NCBI GenBank assembly: GCA_033816765.1
Contig: CM066290.1
Location: forward strand, 3,968,001 to 4,032,000
Direction of reading: 5' to 3'
Source of the DNA: Nothopassalora personata
Lineage: Eukaryota > Ascomycota > Dothideomycetes > Mycosphaerellales > Mycosphaerellaceae
DNA length: 64,000 nt
Of the stretch, positions 10,553 through 18,600 are shown in pieces. The position numbers and the translations under genes are program-made. The notes beneath the pieces are model-generated. The model was not told where the DNA came from and ran no database searches. It saw nothing but the letters and a program-made list of their open reading frames with translations. Within the stretch, counting starts at the first letter, position 1; every line of letters begins with the position of its first letter.

Positions 10553-10561
10553 TTGTTAGAC
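10553..10561 (+). promoter_or_regulatory. Putative self-priming primer-binding site of element C
   Basis: TTGTTAGAC pairs perfectly with GTCTAACAA at 10512-10520 inside the 5' LTR. Tf1/sushi elements prime reverse transcription with the folded-back 5' end of their own mRNA, and position and length fit that mode. No TGG-start typical of a tRNA primer site is seen next to the LTR. Confidence 0.6.
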
Positions 10562-10779
10562 CGTTCTTTTCCGCAGACAAGCTGCGAAGGATCTGCGAAG
10601 GGCAGATCAAGTAACGCGACAAGCGCGTTGAGTCCACAGGCCGAGTGCGACTCCAAGAAAAGTGCGACGACAAACGCACTCAAGTTAAGTCAACAAACGC
10701 ACGCAGAGAAGACGTGCCCAAGTTAAGTCAACACCCCAAGTCAACAAGCGCGACACCCCATCGCGCCCAAGGTAACGAG

Positions 10780-12966
10780 ATGGTGCGTCAGAATGGACGC
10801 CAGTCGCTGCTGGCAATGCGACCAGTGGTGCAACGCGAGTCGGTGCTCAACACACAGACTCAAGGTCGCGATGCGACGCAAGAGCAAGAACAAGACCGCC
10901 AGTATCAGAAGATGATTGAACTAGGCAAGCCCGTCACTGATCCACAGCCATACCTCAACATCAGCGATTTCCTACACGACGACGAGATCATCGAGGAAGA
11001 AGGCAAGGAGGCTATGGTAGCCGTGGACTACATGGACGATGCAGCGACGGACGAAGCAGAAGAGGGAGCCGAGGAAGCACAACAAGTCGCGAAGACCTAT
11101 CGAGCGACACTCAAGTCCCTCACTCAACTCGATATCGAGAAGTTCGAGAAGCTGTACGGCAGCGACGTTTCCGCACCTCCCGCCATCCACTTCATCCTCC
11201 GCCGCGGCGAACAGGAATACCGCAACGTCTCGAAGCTTGCAGAGATGTTGTACACGAGCTGTCACCAGAGCCAAGAATATGGAGACAAAGTTCAGAAGGA
11301 ACTCGACAAGGTTCAAAAGGATCTCGGGGATGCGAAGAAGCAGGTGTCGGACTTGGACAAGTTACTGAAGGCCTCCGATGCCCAGCAAAAGGACCTGCGC
11401 GACCACCTGGCTAAAGTCACCGCCGATCGTGACACCGCCAGCGCTGAGCGCGACACAGTTATCAAGGACCTGGACACCGTCAAGATCGAACTCGATGCAC
11501 TTAAGGCCCTGCCCATTCCAACTGACTCCCAGAAAGCGTACGAGCATGCCAAGCAAGCAATGGTCTGGGTCAAGGAGCGAGAGGCTCGCATTGGAGAGCT
11601 GGAGCGTGAAGTGGACAACTACGAAGAAGCCGTTGCCGATCACGAGCGCGACATCCAAGCCCTTCGCAACGCGCATGCTAAGGAGCTCGAAGCAGCCGAG
11701 CAGCGTGGGCGCACCGAAGCACGAGGCAAGGATCGTCGCTCCTCGCTCTCACGTTCCATCTCTCGTCGACGTGCTGGAAGAGAGCCATCACCGCCGAAGG
11801 ACCAAGGCAGGACTGGCAAGCAGTCCAGCGGCGGAGACTCATCCGATGAGTCAGGTGAAGAGGTTAGCAAGAAGGACAGGGCTGGCAAGCAGCGCAAGAG
11901 CAGGAAGCCGAGATACGATCCGGATAGCAGTGACAGCAGCAGCAGCAGTAGCAGCGACGAGTCCTCAGACGATGACCGCCGCGCTCGCCGCCGCAAGTCC
12001 AAGAAGACCAAGAAGGTCACCAAGATCAACTTCAACAACATCCTGGACATCGACGAGTCACTCGATCGTCCTTGGAAGACGGACCGAAGTGTCGAAGGCC
12101 CCAAGCATAAGTTTCAAGGCGACCTCAGCAAGGAAGGCGACCTGAAGGGACCATCGCTTGAGAAGTGGCTCAGCGCACTGGAGACCAAGCTCGCCGCCAC
12201 CACGTTCCGTGACAAGGATGCCGTGCTCAAGTTCATACTGGATTACACCGACGGAGGCGCTTGGGCGCTGCTCAACCCGAAGGTTCCATCCATCGCAGGC
12301 ATCATGAGCGGAAGCGAGCGCCCGTATTCATCAGTCAACAAGATGATGAAGTCCCTCATCGAGTGGTACGGCGATCGCAACCCCGTCGGCCGCGCTCGCG
12401 ACAACATGGCTGTGTTGAAGCAGCCAGAGGACAACTCCAAGGACTCCTTCGCCGAACTCTACCGCGAGTGGCGCCGTTATGCCAACTTGATGCGCATGAC
12501 CGGAGAAGACGCTATGGACAACCTCATGCGCAAGCTCAACTACCGCTATCTGATCCGCTATCAGCAAGCAAACCCTAAGACCCTCAGCGAAGCAGTCGAT
12601 GCCCTGTTCAAGGCTGAGGAGGATTTCAAGGTCGCCGAGACTCTTCACCCGAAGAAGAAGTCTACGGCCAAGAAGGACGACAAGAAGGACGACAAGAAGG
12701 ACGACAAGCCCAACGGCACCACTCCAGCCGGATCTGGCGGAGGCGGCTCAAAGAATCGCCGCAAGGTGGACCGCCTGCCATGGGACTCTCGCCCAGCTGA
12801 GTTCAAGCACCTCACTCTTCTTGACGACGCTGAGACTGAGCGTTGCATGAAGGAGAGACTGTGCAAGAAGTGCCGCAAGCCAGGTCACCAGCTGACCGAC
12901 AAGGAGTGTGAGCTCTGGAACTACCAGATGCCACCGCGCCCGACTACCCAGTCGGAAAAAGCCTAG
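10780..12966 (+). CDS. gag: Gag polyprotein of element C
   Basis: 728 aa from the first in-frame ATG (10780); the frame is open further upstream but without ATG. The product should form the particle and bind element RNA. In order: an acidic N-terminal third, a long coiled coil (about residues 170-340, E/K/D-rich heptads), an Arg/Ser-rich patch (near 325-345), an acidic-basic low-complexity region with a Ser run (near 385-405), a globular retrotransposon gag-like domain (about 440-620), a 12-bp tandem repeat giving KKDD units (12673-12708), and a zinc knuckle CKKCRKPGHQLTDKEC near residues 697-712 (Cx2Cx4Hx6C). It is long for a chromovirus gag. The stop TAG at 12964 lies five codons after an A5-containing stretch where pol could be entered by -1 frameshift. 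Confidence 0.9.
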   Translation: MVRQNGRQSLLAMRPVVQRESVLNTQTQGRDATQEQEQDRQYQKMIELGKPVTDPQPYLNISDFLHDDEIIEEEGKEAMVAVDYMDDAATDEAEEGAEEAQQVAKTYRATLKSLTQLDIEKFEKLYGSDVSAPPAIHFILRRGEQEYRNVSKLAEMLYTSCHQSQEYGDKVQKELDKVQKDLGDAKKQVSDLDKLLKASDAQQKDLRDHLAKVTADRDTASAERDTVIKDLDTVKIELDALKALPIPTDSQKAYEHAKQAMVWVKEREARIGELEREVDNYEEAVADHERDIQALRNAHAKELEAAEQRGRTEARGKDRRSSLSRSISRRRAGREPSPPKDQGRTGKQSSGGDSSDESGEEVSKKDRAGKQRKSRKPRYDPDSSDSSSSSSSDESSDDDRRARRRKSKKTKKVTKINFNNILDIDESLDRPWKTDRSVEGPKHKFQGDLSKEGDLKGPSLEKWLSALETKLAATTFRDKDAVLKFILDYTDGGAWALLNPKVPSIAGIMSGSERPYSSVNKMMKSLIEWYGDRNPVGRARDNMAVLKQPEDNSKDSFAELYREWRRYANLMRMTGEDAMDNLMRKLNYRYLIRYQQANPKTLSEAVDALFKAEEDFKVAETLHPKKKSTAKKDDKKDDKKDDKPNGTTPAGSGGGGSKNRRKVDRLPWDSRPAEFKHLTLLDDAETERCMKERLCKKCRKPGHQLTDKECELWNYQMPPRPTTQSEKA

Positions 12967-15900
12967 TCCACTCGTTGAGCGCAACAACCAGTGGACTGGA
13001 TACGAACACGTCAACGTCAAGGCCGAAGTCAGAAGGGATTGGGGAAGGTGATCTCAGAATATCATCCCATTCCTTACGAATGGTGCACATAGAGCACAAC
13101 CCTGTAATAGGATCACACCTAGTGGTGCCTTGCACAGCGAATGGAAAATATGCATTCTCATTCCTTGATGACGGAGCCAATTCAAACTACGTTGACATCG
13201 TATATGCGCGAAAGAATGACCTGCCACTCTCGAAGCTGGACAGCCCATTGGCACTGGGCCTCGCCGACATGTCCACTGCAAAGGAAATGATCGAATACCG
13301 TACGGAGCTCACCCTGGAGATCAACGGGCACTCCGAAGTGATTAATGCCTGGCTCACCAACCTCGAATACGACATCGTCTTGGGGAGACCATGGCACGAC
13401 AAGCATCAACCAGGCCTGCATTATGAGTCCGGCACTATGACGCTCGATTCTCAACACTGCAAGGACAACTGCCTGTCCGGAAAGGAAGCGACGTGGGTGC
13501 AGTCAGTCAATGATCAAGACCAGAACCCAGTCCTTACGTTCCAGACCCACGAGGAGCTTCCTAGCAAGTACCGCTCGGCAACCGTGGAAGAAGATGACGA
13601 AGGAGATGTCACTTGGCAGCACGCCCGTCTGCCACTGCCGGCTGACGGCGAAGACACCATCAAGCGCATGACAACGCGCGGCCCTGGAAAAGTTCGCCGG
13701 GCTGCTAAGAGACTCGAAGCAAAGGAAGCAAAGGCCGCTGTGGCAGCAGCAGTAGCAGCAGCTGCCGAAGCCGCAGCTCAACAAGCAGAAGAGCCTAAGA
13801 AGAACATCGACATCAAAGAAGTCAATGCAGACTACTTCGTGCGCCTCGCCAAGCAAAAGGGCGCGCAAGTTCACCTGATGTATGTCTATGACCCCAAGGT
13901 GGAGCAGCAGCGAGCGGGCGACTCGCTTGCCGCTTGCGCCATGACGGCGCACAACATGAAGACAGTTGCTGGAGGCAACTGTAAGATGCTGTCAGACGAA
14001 AAGACGATCTCAAGGCTGAACGCGCGTGCCGCTGCATTCATACCAGCATCAGAACGTGTAGCCCCAACACTCCGTTCCTGCAAGATGCACGCACAAGCAG
14101 ACGTGGACAAGTTCATGAAAGTCAACGACCAAGAGATCGATCCAAAGGACCACCTTATGCCAACATACCACGAGTTCGCTGATTGCTTCTCGAAGAAGGC
14201 TTCAGAAGAGCTTCCGCCACACCGGCCTGGGATTGACCATGAGATCAAGCTGAAACCCGATGCCGTGCCACCCTTCAAGCGACCATACCGCATGTCTAAG
14301 CAAGAAGACGAGATCATCAAGCACTGGACTGACGAACAGATCGCCCAAGGCAAGATCCGCAAGAATGAAGGCCGCGCCGATGCTGCATCTCCGTGCCTTA
14401 TCGTCAAGAAGCCAGGAGGTGGGTTGAGAGTATGCGTTGATTACAGAGCCCTCAATGCACTTACCATCAAGTCAAGATACCCTATTCCCCTGATGCAGGA
14501 CACCTTGAACCGCATCGCAGGAAAGAAGTGGTTTACGAAGCTAGATGTGATTGCAGCATTCAACCGCATCCGCATCGCAAAGGGGCATGAGTGGATGACA
14601 GCGTTCACTACCCGCTATGGGCAGTTCGAATGTCTAGTCATGCCATTCGGCCTATGCAACGCCCCAGGAACGTTCCAAGCTTATGTGAACGACACGCTAC
14701 GGGAGTTCCTAGATGACTTTGCATCAGCCTATCTAGATGATATCCTCATCTTTAGCGACACGCTTGAAGAGCACATTGGACATGTGAAGAAGGTGCTAGG
14801 GCGCTGCAGAGACGCAGGCCTGCAACTTGATATCAAGAAGTGTGAATTCCACACCCAATCGACCAAGTACCTTGGCCTTATTATTGGCAAGGACGGCATC
14901 TCCATGTGCCCGGAGAAGGTGAGAGCAGTGCAAGAATGGGAAACACCTCGTAATGTCACGGATGTGCTTGCATTCAACGGATTCGCTGGCTTCTATCGAC
15001 GATTCATCAAGAACTACAGCAAGATAACACTGCCGCTTACCCGCCTCACCAAGAAAGACGTGCCATGGCAATGGACGGCAGAGTGCCAAGCAGCGTTCGA
15101 CGGCCTCAAGAAAGCATTCACCGATGCAGAAGGAGAAATCCTCGCAGTCTTCCAGCATGGGCTGGAGACAGTGCTTGAGACTGACGCTTCGGACTTCGTC
15201 ACCGCAGCGGTCCTCTCCCAACGTCATAATGGCATCTTGAGACCAGTGGCATATCTGTCTAAGAAGATGTCACCCCAGGAATGCAACTACGACATCTATG
15301 ACAAAGAGTTGCTCGCTATTGTCAAAGCGTTCGAAGAATGGCGTCCTGAGCTGGCAGCAGGTGACATCGATGACAAGGACTGCGTGGGCAGCGATTGCGA
15401 GAACTTCCTGGCCGACCCAAGTGGCAAGCCAGTGCTCGTCTACTCAGACCACAAGAACCTTGAGTACTTCATGACCACGAAGGAACTCAACCGGCGCCAA
15501 GCACGCTGGGCAGAATTCCTATCGCAATTCCACTTCAAGATCATCTACAGACCAGGAGTGCAGGGAGGCAAGCCCGATAGCCTTACCCGCCGCTCACAAG
15601 ATGCGATACGCAAGGACGAGGATGATCCCCGGCACACGCAGCAGCATCGCGTGTTGCTAGGACCCGAATTGTTTATGCCGAACTTGTTAGCCAGCAGAAT
15701 CCTACAACTCGCGGCATCGGAAGCCACCGGCGTTGTGGATGAGGACCTACAACGCGACATCCGATCCCTATACGAACAGCAAGAACCACAAGAGGCCCTG
15801 CAACAGCTGGCAGCTGGCGACAAGGTGAAGATGCTCCACAGGCACAAGATCGACCCTAAGCACGCGATGGCAGTAGATGGAATGATCTACGTCAAGAACA

Positions 15901-17744
15901 GAGAAGGTGGCTACAGCCTGTATGTCCCAGAACCAGCTGAAGATGATGAAGGCAACACGGTGTATGCCCGCATAGTGAAAGCATTTCACGACGCCCCAGC
16001 CGCAGGTCACCCAGGAAAGACTAAGACCAACACCCTATTGAAACGCCACTATATCTGGCCAGGCATGACACGCTTCATACGCGAGTTCTGCAAAGGATGC
16101 ACGACGTGCACAAACGTGAACCCAGTGCAGGATGCCGAACACGGATTGCTAGCACCGTTGCCAGTGCCACTCGACACATGGGACGACATCGCAATGGACT
16201 TCGTAGTCGAGCTGCCCGAAGCACGCTGCACCGCAGATGGGCAGAAGTACAAAAACGTTCTCACAGTGACAGACCGCCTGAGTAAGGAGCGGCATCTGAT
16301 CCCAGTGCTCAACATGAGCGCAGAGTACATTGCGTTCATCTACCTCAAGTACGTGTTCAGCCGCCATGGGCTGCCTAAGTCGATCGTTACAGACAGAGGA
16401 CCCCAATGGCTTTCCGCATTCTGGAAGCGCCTATGCCAGCTACTAGGCATCAAGCGCAAGCTGTCAACGGGCTACCACCCCCAAACAGATGGGCAAAGCG
16501 AGATCACGAACAAGGCCATGGAGAAGTACCTGCGCACGTATACCAACTATGCCCAGGACGACTGGCCGGATTGGCTGCCTCTAGCAGAGTTCACTGCGAA
16601 CGACCACGTGTCAGAATCTACCGGATTCTCCCCATTCATGGCAACGCTAGGCAAGAACCCGAGGTATTCAGACGCAGAAGTCATGCTGCCGCTGGAACTC
16701 ATGCCACACAAGCAACGCCTCGATGCACAATCGGCGACTGCATTCGGAGCCCGGATGAATGAACTCAGGCAGGCACTCAGAGACGCCATGCAAATGGCGC
16801 AAGATACACAAGCGGAGTATGCCAACCGACGCAGGACCATAGCACCAGCATACAAGTTAGGCGACATGGTGCACATTAGCACCAAGAACTGGCACACCAC
16901 ACGCCCGTCTAAGAAACTGGACTACAAGTATGCGGGTCCTTACCCGATCAAGGAAGTGCTGCCACACGACACATATCGAGTCGCATTGCCAGACTCACTG
17001 AGCAACCTGTATGACGGGTTCCACGCCAATTACTTGCGACCAGGCTACGACCCAGTCACAGGACAAGTCGTCCCTCCGCCTCCGCCAATCGAGGTGGAGG
17101 ACGAAGATGGGTCTCATCAGGAATGGCACGTGGAGAAAGTCGTGGACTCGCACAGGTCGCTGCCGCCAGGGCGTGCGCCAGCAGGAGGAAAGGTCCCAAT
17201 CTACAAGTACTGCGTGAAGTGGGTAGGTGATAACGAGCTAACTTGGGAGCCCGCAGAGACTATGATTGCAACAGCAGCCGCCTCTGTCGCCGACTTCCAT
17301 CACAACCACCCTACGGCCCCTAGACCAGCCGGCTTCACACCACCGCTAGGATGGATTGCGAATGAGGAAGCACCATCTGATGACGCGGGCACCCTCAGTG
17401 CTGCGATGATTACGTCCAACCCAGTAACCGCAGGAGGGCCACGCGAATTGATCGCGCAGGTGCCTGTGGCTCTTCTGGCAGAAGACAACGGCTCGTATGA
17501 AGATGATGACCCGCCAGGCATGGCACCAACAAAGGTAACCGATGACTGTGACCGAAGCGACAAGCGAAATGGACATCAAACTTCCCTTGACACGGTGCAC
17601 AGGAGTGACCGTTTTGAAGGGGGGGGTGGTGTGACGGCCCATGGCCGCAGAGCGAGTGAACGTGGCGAGTTACGTGACCGGGCCCGGGCCGACCCGCGTG
17701 CCTCGGCTTGTATATTAACTTGTCGCGCCTCGCGCACCTCTTAG
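12912..17744 (+). CDS. pol: Pol polyprotein of element C: protease, RT, RNase H, integrase, chromodomain
   Basis: Open frame in -1 relative to gag, overlapping its end by 55 nt. The first ATG is only at 13080, so it is probably made as a Gag-Pol fusion. Seen in order (residues counted from 12975): protease with LDDGANSNYV (near 64-73, DDG where DSG/DTG is usual); an Ala-rich linker; reverse transcriptase with VDYRALNAL and YLDD (near 586); RNase H with ETDASDF; integrase with the HHCC finger (HDAPAAGHPG... CKGCTTCTN, near 1005-1050) and the D,D,E core (AMDFVVELP, VTDRGPQW, QTDGQSEITNK); and a chromodomain (EWHVEKVVDSH... CVKWVGDNELTWEP, near 1382-1445). No internal stop or frameshift is seen. 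The last 38 codons lie in the 3' LTR, after the purine tract. Confidence 0.94.
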   Translation, partial: ALELPDATAPDYPVGKSLVHSLSATTSGLDTNTSTSRPKSEGIGEGDLRISSHSLRMVHIEHNPVIGSHLVVPCTANGKYAFSFLDDGANSNYVDIVYARKNDLPLSKLDSPLALGLADMSTAKEMIEYRTELTLEINGHSEVINAWLTNLEYDIVLGRPWHDKHQPGLHYESGTMTLDSQHCKDNCLSGKEATWVQSVNDQDQNPVLTFQTHEELPSKYRSATVEEDDEGDVTWQHARLPLPADGEDTIKRMTTRGPGKVRRAAKRLEAKEAKAAVAAAVAAAAEAAAQQAEEPKKNIDIKEVNADYFVRLAKQKGAQVHLMYVYDPKVEQQRAGDSLAACAMTAHNMKTVAGGNCKMLSDEKTISRLNARAAAFIPASERVAPTLRSCKMHAQADVDKFMKVNDQEIDPKDHLMPTYHEFADCFSKKASEELPPHRPGIDHEIKLKPDAVPPFKRPYRMSKQEDEIIKHWTDEQIAQGKIRKNEGRADAASPCLIVKKPGGGLRVCVDYRALNALTIKSRYPIPLMQDTLNRIAGKKWFTKLDVIAAFNRIRIAKGHEWMTAFTTRYGQFECLVMPFGLCNAPGTFQAYVNDTLREFLDDFASAYLDDILIFSDTLEEHIGHVKKVLGRCRDAGLQLDIKKCEFHTQSTKYLGLIIGKDGISMCPEKVRAVQEWETPRNVTDVLAFNGFAGFYRRFIKNYSKITLPLTRLTKKDVPWQWTAECQAAFDGLKKAFTDAEGEILAVFQHGLETVLETDASDFVTAAVLSQRHNGILRPVAYLSKKMSPQECNYDIYDKELLAIVKAFEEWRPELAAGDIDDKDCVGSDCENFLADPSGKPVLVYSDHKNLEYFMTTKELNRRQARWAEFLSQFHFKIIYRPGVQGGKPDSLTRRSQDAIRKDEDDPRHTQQHRVLLGPELFMPNLLASRILQLAASEATGVVDEDLQRDIRSLYEQQEPQEALQQLAAGDKVKMLHRHKIDPKHAMAVDGMIYVKNREGGYSLYVPEPAEDDEGNTVYARIVKAFHDAPAAGHPGKTKTNTLLKRHYIWPGMTRFIREFCKGCTTCTNVNPVQDAEHGLLAPLPVPLDTWDDIAMDFVVELPEARCTADGQKYKNVLTVTDRLSKERHLIPVLNMSAEYIAFIYLKYVFSRHGLPKSIVTDRGPQWLSAFWKRLCQLLGIKRKLSTGYHPQTDGQSEITNKAMEKYLRTYTNYAQDDWPDWLPLAEFTANDHVSESTGFSPFMATLGKNPRYSDAEVMLPLELMPHKQRLDAQSATAFGARMNELRQALRDAMQMAQDTQAEYANRRRTIAPAYKLGDMVHISTKNWHTTRPSKKLDYKYAGPYPIKEVLPHDTYRVALPDSLSNLYDGFHANYLRPGYDPVTGQVVPPPPPIEVEDEDGSHQEWHVEKVVDSHRSLPPGRAPAGGKVPIYKYCVKWVGDNELTWEPAETMIATAAASVADFHHNHPTAPRPAGFTPPLGWIANEEAPSDDAGTLSAAMITSNPVTAGGPRELIAQVPVALLAEDNGSYEDDDPPGMAPTKVTDDCDRSDKRNGHQTSLDTVHRSDRFEGGGGVTAHGRRASERGELRDRARADPRASACILTCRASRTS

Positions 17745-17790
17745 ATAGCTTGTCTAACAACTTCGTACTACCTAAGCAGGTGCCCTTACA
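17630..17790 (+). repeat. 3' LTR of element C
   Basis: 161 bp. It differs from the 5' LTR at LTR positions 21 (17650, G for C) and 93 (17722, G for C). The first 115 bp are read through by the pol frame. A run of G (17617-17628) just upstream is the likely plus-strand primer. Confidence 0.95.
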
Positions 17791-18338
17791 CTTAAGAACT
17801 ATAAGTTCTTCGGTGCATTAGATACCTCCTACGGCATAAACGTCGATAGGACTAGCTCTAGCGGATGGATCTTTATGCTCTTCGGCGGACTAGTCGACTA
17901 TAAAGCATCTAAGTAGATTACTATTACTAAGTCCTTAACCGAAGCCGAACTCCTTAGCCTATTATAAGCGGCATTAGAGCTAATCTAGTAGGAACGCATC
18001 TTCGCCGAGATCTATCTCGAGTTTAACTAGTGTACACACCTATACTGTAATAACACCTAGACTATTCGACTTATTAACTAGTAAGGGTAAAAGCTTAACA
18101 CTAAGCTACGCTATGTTAATATCTATTACTATTAGCTCCGCTAGAGAGACTAACGAGGAGATATCGAGATTTAGTATCTTAATACTAACGACATGCCTAT
18201 AGATGGGTTTACTAAGCTACTACTACTATAAAAGCATAAGCACTTCGTAAAGCTACTTAACATAGCTAAGGAAGGCGTAGATCTACGCTCCTTAGCGCCT
18301 ACTGTAGATGCTAATACTAGCCGTATCACCTTAGGGGG
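17791..18338 (+). mobile_element. RIP-mutated copia element, RNase H end (part 3 of 3)
   Basis: Continues the copia frame across element C. Removing C and joining ...CTCGGTAA to GAACTATAAG restores the reading HLG-KNYKFFGALDTSYG. Then come SSSGWIFMLFGGLVDYKASK, TITKSLTEAELLSLL and, near 18190, NDMPIDGFTKLLLL, the usual end of copia pol. Several TAG/TAA stops are present. A short purine tract (18333-18338) precedes the candidate 3' LTR. Confidence 0.85.
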
Positions 18339-18600
18339 TAATAACAACGCTTAAGAAGCGTAGGCCTACTACTATACTAGTAGTAGCTCTTCTCGACAGT
18401 TACTAGTACTAGGCTTTAACTATAGGACTCTTCTCCTCGGCGCATCGCAGTAGCGATGTAGAACGATATAGTAATTAGCTACTACTAAGCGAGACTTCCC
18501 TTTTATCCTTCTATACTATATTAGGAAGGAACTAGTAGTAGGACTATATAAAAACACCTCTTTAGGTCTAAATCCTTCCTCTTTTCTTAACTAACTAACA
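18339..18600 (+). repeat. Candidate 3' LTR of the copia element
   Basis: 262 bp starting TAATAACAAC (probably TGATAACAAC before RIP) after a GGGGG purine tract and ending CTAACTAACA. A strong TATA box (CTATATAAAAA, near 18544-18554) sits about 45 bp from the end, as in LTR promoters. The 5' partner LTR would be off the left side, so the limits cannot be confirmed by comparison. Confidence 0.5.

Larger units (their letters stand above)
10390..17790 (+). mobile_element. Un-RIPped, nearly intact chromovirus (element C), Tf1/sushi-like
   Basis: A 7.4-kb Ty3/gypsy element with 161-bp LTRs (10390-10550, 17630-17790; two differences, both C/G transversions). It has a 229-nt leader, a long gag, a pol in the -1 frame ending inside the 3' LTR, and a G-rich purine tract (17617-17628). 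CpA and TpG are at normal levels, unlike its surroundings, so it inserted after the copia element was mutated. TTGTTAGAC (10553-10561), two bases past the 5' LTR, is the reverse complement of GTCTAACAA at 10512-10520 in the LTR, as expected for self-priming elements. The flanks GGTAA and CTTAA do not form a perfect 5-bp duplication. Both ORFs are open, so it may be active. Confidence 0.95.

Noticed and set aside
10972..12145. Several ORFs of 100-255 codons on both strands
   Set aside because: Shadows of the gag gene of element C, with low-complexity content mirroring its repeats.
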